Source: Conexibacter sp. DBS9H8 (GTDB lineage Bacteria; Actinomycetota; Thermoleophilia; Solirubrobacterales; Solirubrobacteraceae). From it: a DNA stretch of 64,000 bases. The stretch is taken from NCBI RefSeq assembly GCF_023330685.1, contig NZ_CP097128.1, positions 2,294,001 through 2,358,000 of the forward strand, in the 5' to 3' direction. Within the stretch, counting starts at the first letter, position 1. Every line of letters starts with the position of its first letter. Both the position numbers and the translations under genes were made by a program. Positions 15,323-24,356 of this stretch are shown here, in pieces. Under the pieces are notes generated by a model. The model was not told the DNA's origin. It was given only the letters and a program-made list of their open reading frames with translations, and made no database searches.

Positions 15323-17566
15323 GTGGCTGCGCTCGGGCACGCGATTCTGATCATCGCATTCCTGCTCTGCCTCTACGGAGCCGGGGCGTCGATCTACGGC
15401 GTCCGGACCGGCGCCAACGACTGGATCGTCTCCGGCCGACGGTCGGTCTACACGCTCGCTGTGCTGATGGTGATCGCCTTCGCCCTCGTCGAGGACGCCT
15501 TCATCGCCAACAACTTTCACTTCCGGATTGTTGCCTCCTCCTCAGCGACGACGATCCCGCTCTACTACCGGATGGCGGCACCGTGGTCCTCCCAGCAGGG
15601 CTCACTGCTGCTCTGGGTGACGCTGCTCTCCTTCTGGTCGAGCATCGTGCTCTTCCTGACGCGTCGACGGATGCGGGAGATCGCCCCGTATGCGACGGCG
15701 ACGCTGCTCGGCTTTGCGGCCTTCTTCGATGGGCTCGCAATCTTCTACTCCAACCCGTTCTCGCAGCTGCCCGCCGGCCAGGTCCCGGTCCAGGGGAATG
15801 GTCTTGACCCGCTGCTGATGCATCCGACGATGATGATCCACCCGCCGATGCTCTACACGGGGTACACGCTGATGGCGGTCCCGTTCGCCTTCGCAGTCGG
15901 CGCGCTCATCTCCGGACGGCTCAACTCCGAGTGGATCCGCGACACGCGCCGGTTCGCCCTGGCGGCCTGGCTCGCCCTCGGGACGGGGATCATGCTTGGG
16001 ATGCTCTGGTCCTACACGGAGCTGGGCTGGGGCGGCTACTGGGGCTGGGACGCGGTCGAGAACGCCGCGCTGCTGCCGTGGCTGACGATGACCGCGTTCA
16101 TCCACTCGATCCAGATCCAGGAGAAAAGGGGGATGCTGAAGGTGTGGAACGTCAGCCTCGTGCTCCTGTCCGGGGTGCTGACGATCTTCGGGACGTTCCT
16201 TGTCCGCTCCGGCGTCCTCGATTCGATCCACGCCTTTGGCGCATCGACGCTCGGCGTCCCCTTCGTGATCCTCCTCGCCGTGATGTTCTTCGGCTCGATC
16301 GGCCTCGTGCTGTGGCGCCGGGACAGTCTCCGCACCGAGCATCGGATCGACGCTCTGCTCTCGCGGGAGGCGGCGTTCCTGCTCCAGAACGTCGTCCTTG
16401 TGGCGCTCGTGTTCGTGATCTTCTGGATCACGGTCTTCCCGCTGATCTCCCAGGCCCTCACCGGCACGAAGGTGTCCGTTGGCCCGCCGGCCTTTGCCCC
16501 GTTCGTCGTCCCGCTCGGCCTTGCGCTCGTCCTGCTCACCGGGGTCGGCCCGATGATCTCCTGGCGACGGGCGACGGTCGCCAACCTGCGCAAGAACTTC
16601 GTCTTCCCCGTCAGCGTCGGGATGATCGTCCTCGTCCTCTGCCTCAGCGTGCTCAACACCGGCGGCCATCTCCTTGCGACGCTGATGTTCGGGTTCGGCG
16701 CCTTCGTGATCGCGGGGGTCGTCCAGGAGTTTCACCGTGGCGCGAGCGTGCGCCGTACGCTCACCCACCGCTCCTACCCGGCCTCGATGTACGGGCTCGT
16801 GCGGCGCAACCGCCGTCGCTACGGGGGTTACCTCGTGCACCTCGGGTTCGCCGCGGCAATGATCGGTGTCGCCGCATCCAGTGCCTTTGAGCACTCCAAT
16901 ACGGTCACGCTCGCGCCTGGGCAGAGCACGGTCGTCGGGCACTACCGGTTCTCCTACGTCCGCCCGACCGAATCGGTGAGCTCGGAGAAGGTCGTCCTCG
17001 GGGCGCTCATCAATGTCACCCAGAACGGACGCCACGTGACAACCCTGCGTACCGAGCGCGGCATCTATCCGAACACCGCCGACGCCGCCGGAGACGGGAT
17101 CGTCGGCCAGTACTTCGACACCGCGAACGCCGACACGACCGTCGGCCTCGACACCGGTCCGTTGAAGAACATCTGGTCGGTCGTCCAGTCCGAACCGACC
17201 ACACGCATGGTCACCCTGATCAACAGCGGCAACCGCCTTCTCTTCAAGGCGGAGGCGACGATTCTCGCGCGGACCCGCGGAGAGTCCGCCGCCGCCCAGG
17301 ACTACGCCGTCAACCACGACCCGATCGACGGGCTCACGCTTCCGCAGATCCGGAACATCGCGGTCGCCGGGATCGCCCGGCAGTACGTGACCCACCCGAT
17401 CCCCGTCCAGTTTCTCCTCATCGTCAGTCCGATGGTGATGTGGCTGTGGCTCGGTGGAGCGATGATGGTTCTGGGGGCGGTCATCTCGCTGTGGCCCGCC
17501 CCGCTGGCGGCCCGCCGCCGCGAACTCGCCCTGTACCGCTCCCGGCTGGCCCGTGAGCTCGCCTGA
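15323..17566 (+). CDS. ccmF: cytochrome c heme lyase subunit CcmF
   Basis: 747 residues, GTG start, about 15 predicted membrane helices. The WWD heme-handling motif is clear: ELGWGGYWGWDAVENAALLPW. Flanking conserved segments include MHPTMMIHPPMLYTGYT and VRSGVLDSIHAFG, the conserved His-containing loops of the CcmF/CcsA superfamily. The protein takes heme from CcmE and attaches it to apocytochrome c at the outer face of the membrane. It is followed after 69 bp by the ccmI-like gene. Length exceeds the ~650 residues of E. coli CcmF, mainly in a periplasmic loop near 530-640. Confidence 0.95.
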   Translation: MAALGHAILIIAFLLCLYGAGASIYGVRTGANDWIVSGRRSVYTLAVLMVIAFALVEDAFIANNFHFRIVASSSATTIPLYYRMAAPWSSQQGSLLLWVTLLSFWSSIVLFLTRRRMREIAPYATATLLGFAAFFDGLAIFYSNPFSQLPAGQVPVQGNGLDPLLMHPTMMIHPPMLYTGYTLMAVPFAFAVGALISGRLNSEWIRDTRRFALAAWLALGTGIMLGMLWSYTELGWGGYWGWDAVENAALLPWLTMTAFIHSIQIQEKRGMLKVWNVSLVLLSGVLTIFGTFLVRSGVLDSIHAFGASTLGVPFVILLAVMFFGSIGLVLWRRDSLRTEHRIDALLSREAAFLLQNVVLVALVFVIFWITVFPLISQALTGTKVSVGPPAFAPFVVPLGLALVLLTGVGPMISWRRATVANLRKNFVFPVSVGMIVLVLCLSVLNTGGHLLATLMFGFGAFVIAGVVQEFHRGASVRRTLTHRSYPASMYGLVRRNRRRYGGYLVHLGFAAAMIGVAASSAFEHSNTVTLAPGQSTVVGHYRFSYVRPTESVSSEKVVLGALINVTQNGRHVTTLRTERGIYPNTADAAGDGIVGQYFDTANADTTVGLDTGPLKNIWSVVQSEPTTRMVTLINSGNRLLFKAEATILARTRGESAAAQDYAVNHDPIDGLTLPQIRNIAVAGIARQYVTHPIPVQFLLIVSPMVMWLWLGGAMMVLGAVISLWPAPLAARRRELALYRSRLARELA

Positions 17567-17635
17567 CGCGCGGCCGGCGCTGCCGGCGCGCCGGCGCGTG
17601 GAGCCACCCCAAGACCGACGCGCGTACGGACGCTC

Positions 17636-18088
17636 ATGATCGCCTTCCTGCTCGTCCTGGCGGTCGCTCTCGGTGTCTGCGTTGCCGTCGCGTCCCCGTG
17701 GCGCTGGCGTCGTGGCGAGGTTCAGGAGGGTGATGCGCGCGAGCGCAGCGCCCAGCTCGCCGTCCGGAATCTCGAGGCGGCCCGAGACGCCAAATACGCC
17801 GAGATTCGCGACGCTCGCCTGGACCTGGAGACGGGCAAGCTCTCCCAGGTGGACTTTGACGCCGTCGACGGCGGACTCCGCGCTGAAGCGGTGGAGATCC
17901 TCCGGCGCCTCGACCGTGCGCGCGCCCGGCTTGAGCGGGCGCGCACCGGAACAAGCGACCCTGCGGGCGACTCCGGTGCCGACGATGACGCCGACGCTGG
18001 GGTCGAGCCAGCGTTCCCGGACCGAGACGGGCCGACGCCTCCGACGGAGCGGACGGGTGCGGGCAGCTACCATCAGCGGCCGACATGA
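17636..18088 (+). CDS. CcmI-like cytochrome c biogenesis protein (N-terminal type)
   Basis: 150 residues. One N-terminal membrane helix (3-20) is followed by a charged coiled-coil (about 28-105: RNLEAARDAKYAEIRDARLDLETGKLSQVDFD), the pattern of the CcmI/CycH N-terminal region, in which a short helical hairpin precedes a TPR domain. No TPR domain is present; the C-terminus is an acidic, Pro/Thr-rich tail. It lies directly after ccmF and overlaps secG by 4 bp. The likely role is as an apocytochrome or CcmF partner. Confidence 0.7.
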   Translation: MIAFLLVLAVALGVCVAVASPWRWRRGEVQEGDARERSAQLAVRNLEAARDAKYAEIRDARLDLETGKLSQVDFDAVDGGLRAEAVEILRRLDRARARLERARTGTSDPAGDSGADDDADAGVEPAFPDRDGPTPPTERTGAGSYHQRPT

Positions 18089-18312
18089 CCTTCGTCCTCG
18101 ATTTCCTCGAAGTGATCGTCAGCCTCGTGCTGATCCTGCTCGTGCTGATGCACTCGGGCAAGGACTCCGGGCTCTCGGGTGCCTTCGGCGTCGGGAGCGG
18201 AGCCGGCCCGCTCGGAGGTGGCTCCACGGTTGAGAAGAATCTCAACCGGTGGACGGTCGGCTTCGCCGTCGTCTTCTTCCTCATCACGATCATCCTCGTC
18301 AAGATCGGCTGA
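18085..18312 (+). CDS. secG: preprotein translocase subunit SecG
   Basis: 75 residues, two membrane helices (about 3-22 and 54-73) joined by a Gly-rich loop (SGKDSGLSGAFGVGSG) and the conserved STVEKNLNRWT segment before helix 2, all typical of SecG, the small auxiliary subunit of SecYEG. It overlaps the ccmI-like gene in an ATGA junction. SecG usually neighbours tpiA/pgk in Actinomycetota; placement after ccm genes is a local difference. Confidence 0.93.
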   Translation: MTFVLDFLEVIVSLVLILLVLMHSGKDSGLSGAFGVGSGAGPLGGGSTVEKNLNRWTVGFAVVFFLITIILVKIG

Positions 18313-18353
18313 CGCTTCGTGATGGGCGCTGGCCCGTCCGATCCGGACCGCTG

Positions 18354-18734
18354 TCAGAGGCCCTGACCGGGGCCGAGGGCGTCGACGAGCCGGAGCAGAT
18401 CGAGTGGGCTGAACGGTTTGGTGAGAAACAGGTCGGCCCCCGCCTCCGAGGCTCGGTGCTCCACCTCATCGACATTCGCCGCTGTCAGCATGACGATCGT
18501 CGCACCGCGCGTCTCGGCGGCCGCACGCAGCCGGGCACAGGCGGTGATCCCGTCGAGCCGAGGCATATCGACGTCGAGGAAGATGAGGCGGGGTCGGAGG
18601 ACGGCGCCACGTTCAAGCGCCTCGACGCCGTCCGCGGCCTCCACGAGTTCGAACCCGGCGACGTCCTCCAGTGTCGTCGCGATCAGCTTGCGGATAAACG
18701 GGTCGTCGTCGACGATGAGGACACAGCCGCTCAT
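18354..18734 (-). CDS. single-domain response regulator (CheY-like)
   Basis: 126 residues, a complete receiver and nothing else. Acidic pocket D9/D10 (LIVDDDP), phosphoacceptor D54 in FLDVDMPRLDG, switch Thr in MLTAAN, and conserved Lys in LTKPFSPLDL are all present. It overlaps the HD-GYP gene (ATGA) and is last in the leftward operon, so it is probably phosphorylated by the hybrid kinase encoded upstream. Output must be through protein-protein contact. It converges on secG across 41 bp holding short GC-rich inverted repeats. Confidence 0.92.
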   Translation of the reverse strand: MSGCVLIVDDDPFIRKLIATTLEDVAGFELVEAADGVEALERGAVLRPRLIFLDVDMPRLDGITACARLRAAAETRGATIVMLTAANVDEVEHRASEAGADLFLTKPFSPLDLLRLVDALGPGQGL

Positions 18735-19600
18735 GGGGAGGCGAGCGCGGCGAGAACCGCGTCAGGGATCGTGCCGAACGCGCTGGCGACCACTGGATCG
18801 AAATGGCGACCGCTGACGGCAATGATCTCCTCCCGAGCCTCGGCGAAGGAGGAGGCCGTGCGGTAGGGGCGAGAGGTGGTGAGGGCGTCGAAGACGTCGG
18901 CAACGGCGAAGATCCGGGCCGCGAGCGGGATCGCGTCCCCCGCCAGGCGGTCGGGGTAGCCGGAACCGTCCCAGCGTTCGTGGTGGGAGCGGATGACCGC
19001 GGCGGCATCTCCGGCGAGGAACGGGATCTCGGCGATGATCTCCGCGCCGATCACCGGATGGCGCTCCATCACCGCCCGCTCCTCGGTGGTGAGCGGGCCC
19101 GGCTTATGCAGGATGCCGTCGGGAATCGCCACCTTGCCGACGTCGTGGAGGAGGAAGCCGAACTCGGTCGCCGGATCGTCGGCGAGCGCGACACCCATCG
19201 CGCGAGCGACGGTCAGGCCGTAGGCAGCGACACGCTCGGCGTGCTTGGCCGTGTAGGCGTCTCGGGCCTCGACGGCGTTGGAGAGGGCGCGGACGGTGAC
19301 GATGTAGGAACGCTGCAGCTCCAGCGCCCGTGCCCGCTCCTGCTTGAAGATCTCCCGCAGGTCCGCGGCATACCGTTCGAGTTGGACCTCCTTGGCCTCC
19401 GATTCGCGCACTCGAGCCTCCAGCTCGCCCTGGGTCGCGGCGAGCTCGACGCGCAGCCTCGCCAGCTCCACGCGCAGCCCTTCCAGCTCATCCTGTGCTC
19501 GGTCTCGCACCGCGGGCAGCGGCACCGACTTGGGGCCGACGCCGGAAGAGTGGGGCCCCGATGCCATCCGCGCCAGCGTACCGGGCCGACGCTCAGTCAT
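18731..19600 (-). CDS. coiled-coil HD-GYP c-di-GMP phosphodiesterase
   Basis: 289 residues from the ATG at 19600, which has GGGGA six bases upstream; an ATG at 19612 is the alternative. Residues ~30-95 form a long coiled coil (EGLRVELARLRVELAATQGEL). The HD-GYP domain follows with HAERVAAYG, LLHDVGKVAIP and HHERWDGSGYPDRL, matching the HD and GYP signature residues of enzymes that hydrolyse c-di-GMP. There is no receiver in this protein; the separate receiver downstream may supply control. Its start overlaps the end of the hybrid kinase gene. Confidence 0.9.
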   Translation of the reverse strand: MTERRPGTLARMASGPHSSGVGPKSVPLPAVRDRAQDELEGLRVELARLRVELAATQGELEARVRESEAKEVQLERYAADLREIFKQERARALELQRSYIVTVRALSNAVEARDAYTAKHAERVAAYGLTVARAMGVALADDPATEFGFLLHDVGKVAIPDGILHKPGPLTTEERAVMERHPVIGAEIIAEIPFLAGDAAAVIRSHHERWDGSGYPDRLAGDAIPLAARIFAVADVFDALTTSRPYRTASSFAEAREEIIAVSGRHFDPVVASAFGTIPDAVLAALASP

Positions 19601-22019
19601 GCGCGTCCCCATCGGCGGCGGTGAGCGGCGGTTCCAGGGCGGCGGCGAGCGAACGCGCCGCCGCCTCGATCGGGACGACCTCGAGCCCGAGCTGCTTGGC
19701 CCCCAGTGCGGGCGGGGTGACGCCGTCCTCGAACAGGATCACCGCCCGGCGGCGGCGCCGTCCACGCAGGGTGAGAGCGCCGAGCAGGGCCTGCGGGCTG
19801 GACAGACCGACGTCAATGAGGGCGACCTCAAACAGCCGTTCGCTGCAGGCTCGCGCTGCGGCCAGCCCGCTCGTCTCCCACTGGTAGGGGATGCCGAGGG
19901 CGTCGAGGGACGGCGTGAGAAGCCCCTTGAGCGCATCCCGAGCGATCACGAGAACCCGGGTGCGGCCCATGCTGACCGCCGTCCCGAGAACCGTCGCGAG
20001 TTCCGCTGCGTCGACGGGCTTGGAGACGATCCACTCGCCCGACAGCTGCTCCATGTCCGCGAACGCCGACACGAAGACGACCGGGATCGCGGCGAGGGAC
20101 GGGTCCGCGCGCAGGGCGCGCAGGAGCTCGACGCCGTCCATCTCCGGCATCGCCACGTCCACGGTGATCGCGTCAAACCGGTCCCGTCGGGCGAGGGCGA
20201 GAGCCTCCCGGCCGCTGCCGGCGATCGTCACCGCGACGTCAAAGGGGGAGAGCTGGTCGGCGATCAGGCGGGCGAGGGCGCGCTCATCATCGACGGCGAG
20301 CACCCGTCGGCCCCGGAGCGCCTCGAGGGTGGGCGGCAGTCCCGCGTCGGCCGCGGCGGCGGCGGGCAGCGATACCCGAAACGTGCTGCCCCGGCCCGGT
20401 TCGGACACGGCCTCGATCTCACCGCCGATCAGCTCGACGAGAGATCGGACGATTGACAGACCCAGCCCCGTGCCCGGCGCCCCCTGGCCGTCATCGGCCC
20501 GGTAGAAGCGGTCGTAGATCCGCGCGAGCTGCTCGGGGGTCATCCCGGCACCGGTGTCGGCGACGGTGATCCTCACCCGGCCTTCGCGCGCGTCGGCCGA
20601 CAGGGCGAGGTGGCCGCCGTCGGGCGTGTACAGGTGAGCGTTGGTCAGCAGGTTCTGGACGATCTGGCGCAGCCGTGCCGGGTCGGCCCAGGCGAGCGGC
20701 AGCGCGGCGGCGACCTCGACGCCGAGCCGCTGGTTCCTGGCCGCCACCCGCGGTCCCATCATCTCCGCCAGCTCGTTGAGCAGCTCGCCGACGTCGACGG
20801 CCCGCGGCCGAACCTGAACCTGATCGGCCTCGAGGCGGGCGACGTCGAGCAGGTCGTTGACGAGCTCGACGAGCCGGTCGGTCGAGCGGAGGATGATCGT
20901 GACGAACTCTCGCTGGCGGTCGGTCAGGTCCGCGCCCGACTTGGCGAGCAGCTCGACGAACCCTTTGATCGAGGTGAGCGGGCTGCGCAGCTCGTGGGAG
21001 GCGGTGGCGATGAACTCGGACTTGGCTCGGTCGAGTGCGGCCCATTGGGTCATGTCGCGGACCGTCCAGACCGTTCCGTCTCCGGCCCCGTCGGGGCCGA
21101 CCTGAGCGGCGCTGATCGCGAGGGTGCGTCCCCGTGACTCGATGCTCACCTCACGGTCAAGGGCGGCCTGAAGCAGCGGAAGCGGACTGTCGGGCCCGTC
21201 CGCTCTCGTCCCCGGAGCGAGCGCGGGGACGAGCTCGCCGGCCCGCGGGTTGGCGGCGGCGATCACCGTCGAGCCGGGCTCTGTGACGAGCAGGCCGTCC
21301 CCGAGGCCGGCGATGGTCGTCGCGAGGCGTCGGCGTTCGTGCTCAAGGCGCGCCGTCGTTGCTTCGAGGTTGGAGGCCATCGCGTTGAAGGCGGTCGAGA
21401 GCTGCTGGAGCTCCTGAGGGCCGGCCGGGGCGACTCGCCGGCCGAGCTCCCCGTCCGCGAGCGCCCGGGTTGCGTCGACGAGCGCGTCGAGGGGACCGCG
21501 CATCGCCCGGATCAGCAGCGCGACGAGTGCGAGCGCGGTGAGCAGGGCGACGATGCCTGCGGCGACGATGATCGCGAGCGCGCGCCGAGAGCGGGTGCGA
21601 GTCAGCTCACGCGCGCGAGCCTGCCGGACGGTCTGGTGCTGCTGGAGGCGGCCGGCCGCCGCGAGCGCGGCATTCGCGCTGGCGGCGTCGATCTCCGCTC
21701 GGAGCAGCCGGGCGCTCACCGGGTGGGCGGCGGCGAGTCCGATCGCTCGGCTCTCAGCGGAGCGGTAGGCGACGGCGGCTTGGCGTTGAGCGGCGGTGGG
21801 GTGCCCATGGACCTCGGCGGCGATCGTCTCGACGACGACCGAGGCGGTCGCCAGGTTCGCCGCCGCGCCAGCCAACTCTGCGCTGTTGACAAGCGTGTTC
21901 TCGTAGCCCTGGCGGGCCTCATACAGGCTGGCGACCCCGACGGCGGCGATCACCGCGAGGGTGAGAGTGAGGCCGACGAGGGCGACCCGGAGCGAGCGGG
22001 CGATCGAGAAGCGCGGCAT
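19593..22019 (-). CDS. hybrid sensor histidine kinase with two receiver-like domains
   Basis: 808 residues from the ATG at 22019. Order: membrane helix ~10-30, outer helical sensor ~30-150, second helix ~155-180, HAMP ~182-235, a PAS-like region (IAGLGDGLLVTEPG), HisKA (FIATASHELRSPLTSIKGF, His present), HATPase with DTGAGMTPEQL and GTGLGLSIVRSL, then a canonical receiver (LAVDDERAL, phosphoacceptor in ITVDVAMPEMDG). The final ~120 residues look like a second receiver fold (RVLVIARDALK, EVALIDVGL) but the acidic pocket is lost, so it is probably not phosphorylated. First gene of a three-gene operon. The open frame to 22301 upstream is shadow coding. Confidence 0.92.
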   Translation of the reverse strand: MPRFSIARSLRVALVGLTLTLAVIAAVGVASLYEARQGYENTLVNSAELAGAAANLATASVVVETIAAEVHGHPTAAQRQAAVAYRSAESRAIGLAAAHPVSARLLRAEIDAASANAALAAAGRLQQHQTVRQARARELTRTRSRRALAIIVAAGIVALLTALALVALLIRAMRGPLDALVDATRALADGELGRRVAPAGPQELQQLSTAFNAMASNLEATTARLEHERRRLATTIAGLGDGLLVTEPGSTVIAAANPRAGELVPALAPGTRADGPDSPLPLLQAALDREVSIESRGRTLAISAAQVGPDGAGDGTVWTVRDMTQWAALDRAKSEFIATASHELRSPLTSIKGFVELLAKSGADLTDRQREFVTIILRSTDRLVELVNDLLDVARLEADQVQVRPRAVDVGELLNELAEMMGPRVAARNQRLGVEVAAALPLAWADPARLRQIVQNLLTNAHLYTPDGGHLALSADAREGRVRITVADTGAGMTPEQLARIYDRFYRADDGQGAPGTGLGLSIVRSLVELIGGEIEAVSEPGRGSTFRVSLPAAAAADAGLPPTLEALRGRRVLAVDDERALARLIADQLSPFDVAVTIAGSGREALALARRDRFDAITVDVAMPEMDGVELLRALRADPSLAAIPVVFVSAFADMEQLSGEWIVSKPVDAAELATVLGTAVSMGRTRVLVIARDALKGLLTPSLDALGIPYQWETSGLAAARACSERLFEVALIDVGLSSPQALLGALTLRGRRRRRAVILFEDGVTPPALGAKQLGLEVVPIEAAARSLAAALEPPLTAADGDAHD

Positions 22020-22071
22020 CCTGGCGGAGTGTGCCGAAGCGACCGTGTTCTGCAAGGTACCATCTTCCGGT
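22020..22071. promoter_or_regulatory. divergent promoter region, hybrid kinase / low-complexity membrane protein
   Basis: The self-complementary core GGTACC (22057-22062) yields TACCAT on the plus strand (22058-22063, eight bases before GTG 22072) and TACCTT on the minus strand (22059-22054). The minus-strand element is about 34 nt from the kinase start, implying a short leader there. Confidence 0.4.
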
Positions 22072-22839
22072 GTGGGTCTGAGACGGTCCTGGGTGAGGCA
22101 GGTGTTCGGCGCGTCGGGAATCGCGCTCGTCCTTCCCGCGGCCGTTCTCGGCACGTTCGTCCTCCTCGCCCTGACCGGACGGTTCGGTCCTCTCAGCAGC
22201 GTCGGGCAGATCATCGAGGGACCGTCGGTCGCGGCGACGGCTGCCGGCGGCGGTGGGGTTCCGGCGACGAGCCGCACCCTCGCCGCAGCCCTGGCGGCCA
22301 ATCACGCTCTCACCGGCTCCCGGCTGACGGGCTCGGGAGCCGGTCCCGCGCGCTCCCGAACCAGCGGGAATGCCGTCAGCGTGCGTCGCTCGGGGGCATC
22401 TGCGGCGTCGTCCGGTGTGGCCGCCACCGCGTCCGGGTCGGCCCCGCCCGGCGCCGGGGCGCCGGCGTCCGCTCAGCAGGCCGGCGGCGGCCATCGGCCC
22501 CCGGCGTCGGGGGGCGCGGGCCACGGGCACCCGCGCACACCGGTTCCGGCCCCGACATCGGCTCCGGGTACCCCCACAGCCGCGAGCTCCCCACCGACCC
22601 CCCGTCCACACCCACGTGGACCCGCAGGTTTGCCGGCGGGCGTGGTGTACAGCCTCGCCGGCGGCGTGTCCCGCATCAGTGCACAGCTTGCTGCCGTCAC
22701 GGCTCTGGTCCCTCCGCCGCTCGGCCGAGCCGTCGGCGGCACGGCGACGACCGTGGGCTCGAGCGTCACGAAGCTCCTCGACGGCGCCGCCGGATCGGTT
22801 TCGGGCCCGCAGATCAGCGCCGCGGCCGGCGGCCGCTGA
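22072..22839 (+). CDS. membrane-anchored Ala/Ser/Pro/Gly-rich protein
   Basis: 255 residues from a GTG at 22072. A single membrane helix at about 15-35 (GIALVLPAAVLGTFVLLAL) is followed by a long low-complexity extracytoplasmic region rich in Ala, Ser, Gly and Pro (PAPTSAPGTPTAASSPPTP). A short hydrophobic, more ordered stretch lies near the end (GVVYSLAGGVSRISAQLAAV). No domain is recognised; an envelope-spanning or cell-wall role is a guess. Codons upstream to 21961 overlap the kinase gene and are not part of it. Confidence 0.55.
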   Translation: MGLRRSWVRQVFGASGIALVLPAAVLGTFVLLALTGRFGPLSSVGQIIEGPSVAATAAGGGGVPATSRTLAAALAANHALTGSRLTGSGAGPARSRTSGNAVSVRRSGASAASSGVAATASGSAPPGAGAPASAQQAGGGHRPPASGGAGHGHPRTPVPAPTSAPGTPTAASSPPTPRPHPRGPAGLPAGVVYSLAGGVSRISAQLAAVTALVPPPLGRAVGGTATTVGSSVTKLLDGAAGSVSGPQISAAAGGR

Positions 22840-22871
22840 GACCGCTGGCCACGCCGCCACCCCCGAGCGGA

Positions 22872-24347
22872 TCAGTCGAGCTTGATCGCCACGTACTTGG
22901 TCTCCAGGTATTCGTCGATCCCCTCGGGGCCGCCTTCCCGGCCAAACCCTGACTGTTTGACCCCTCCGAAGGGCGCGGCCGGGTTGGAGACGAGGCCCTG
23001 GTTCAGTCCGATCATGCCGGTCTCGAGCGCTTCGCTGACCCGCAGCGCGCGCGTGATGTCGCGCGTGTAGACGTAGGCGACGAGCCCGAACTCGGTGGCG
23101 TTGGCGGCCTGGATGGCCTCCTCCTCCGTCTCGAAGCTGCTGACCGGGGCGACCGGGCCGAAGATCTCCTCCGAGAGCAGGCGGCTGTCGGAGGGGACTC
23201 CGGCGAGGACCGTCGCCTCGTAGAAGTAGCCGGGGCCGTCCGGGGCGTGGCCGCCGGTGAGCGTCCGAGCTCCGCGGTCGACCGCGTCATCGACGAGTTC
23301 GGCGACCTTGTTGCGCTGGGTCGCGTCGATGAGCGGACCGAGTTCGACGCCACCCTCGGTGCCGCGTCCCAGCTTCATCGCGCCGAGGCGGGCGGCCAGC
23401 TTCTCCGCGAAGGCGTCGGCAACCGGCGCGGCGACATGGAACCGGTTCGCCGCGGTGCACGCCTCCCCGCCGTTGCGCATCTTCGCGACGATTGCACCTT
23501 CGACGGCCGCGTCCAGGTCGGCATCCTCGAACACGAGGAACGGCGCGTTGCCCCCCAGCTCCATGCTCAGGCGCAGCAGGCCGTCGGAGGCCTGGCGCAT
23601 CAGCGCCCGTCCGACCTCGGTCGAACCGGTGAAGGAGAGTTTGCGCAGCCGCGGATCGGCGATCAGCGGACCGCTGACGTCGGCGGCCGACTCGGCGGTG
23701 ATGATGTTGAGGACGCCGTCGGGCAGACCGTTCTCCTGGAGGATCTTGCCGAGCGCGAGCATCGACAGCGGCGTCTGCTTGGCCGGCTTGACGACCATCG
23801 TCGCGCCGGCCGCGATCGCCGGACCGATCTTGCGGGTGCCCATCGCGAGTGGGAAGTTCCACGGCGTGATGAGCAGGCAGGGCCCGACGGGCTGGCGCAT
23901 CGTCAGCAGCCGGCTCCCGCCCGACGGGTTGACCGCGTAGCGGCCGTCGATGCGGACGGCCTCCTCGGAGAACCAGCGCAGGAACTCGGCGGCGTAGAGG
24001 ATCTCGGACTTCGACTCGCTGACGGGCTTGCCCATCTCGAGAGTCATCAGCAACGCGAGCTCGTCGGCGCGGGCGACCACCGACTCGAAGCTGGCCCGGA
24101 GGATCTCTCCACGCTCGCGCGGGGGGGTTCGCGCCCAGTCGGCCCCGGCCGCAACGGCGGCGTCGAGGGCGGCGCGCGCGTCGTCGGGGGAGGCGTCGGC
24201 GACCTCGGCGATCGTCTCACCCGTCGAGGGGTCCTCGACCGCGAGGGTGCCGCCCCCGCCGTCGACCCAGCGGCCGCCGATGAGGAGCTGGTGCGGGGCG
24301 GCGTCGACCGTCGCCCGTTCGTGCGGGGAAAGCGTCGTGGTGGACAT
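22872..24347 (-). CDS. NAD(P)-dependent aldehyde dehydrogenase, succinate-semialdehyde type
   Basis: 491 residues from the ATG at 24347 (a GTG six bases upstream is an alternative). Typical ALDH features: ITPWNFPLAMGTRKIGPAI, nucleotide loop FTGSTEVGRAL, general base in MELGGNAPFLVF, nucleophile Cys in NGGEACTAANRF, and C-terminal PFGGVKQSGFGREGG. The GEACTAANRF and MGTRKIGPA segments favour succinate-semialdehyde dehydrogenase (GabD) over other ALDHs, but the substrate is not certain. It starts a few bases after the lon stop on the same strand and is probably co-transcribed with lon. Confidence 0.9.
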   Translation of the reverse strand: MSTTTLSPHERATVDAAPHQLLIGGRWVDGGGGTLAVEDPSTGETIAEVADASPDDARAALDAAVAAGADWARTPPRERGEILRASFESVVARADELALLMTLEMGKPVSESKSEILYAAEFLRWFSEEAVRIDGRYAVNPSGGSRLLTMRQPVGPCLLITPWNFPLAMGTRKIGPAIAAGATMVVKPAKQTPLSMLALGKILQENGLPDGVLNIITAESAADVSGPLIADPRLRKLSFTGSTEVGRALMRQASDGLLRLSMELGGNAPFLVFEDADLDAAVEGAIVAKMRNGGEACTAANRFHVAAPVADAFAEKLAARLGAMKLGRGTEGGVELGPLIDATQRNKVAELVDDAVDRGARTLTGGHAPDGPGYFYEATVLAGVPSDSRLLSEEIFGPVAPVSSFETEEEAIQAANATEFGLVAYVYTRDITRALRVSEALETGMIGLNQGLVSNPAAPFGGVKQSGFGREGGPEGIDEYLETKYVAIKLD

Positions 24348-24356
24348 CCTCACAAC

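Noticed and set aside
17567..17635. Rho-independent terminator after ccmF in the GCGCGCCGGCGCG-rich gap
   Set aside because: The palindromic GC sequence has no T-run, and the following gene is on the same strand within 69 bp and functionally linked, so read-through is more likely.
15602..18073. Open frame of 823 codons on the minus strand opposite ccmF and the ccmI-like gene
   Set aside because: It mirrors ccmF codons and has no recognisable domain.
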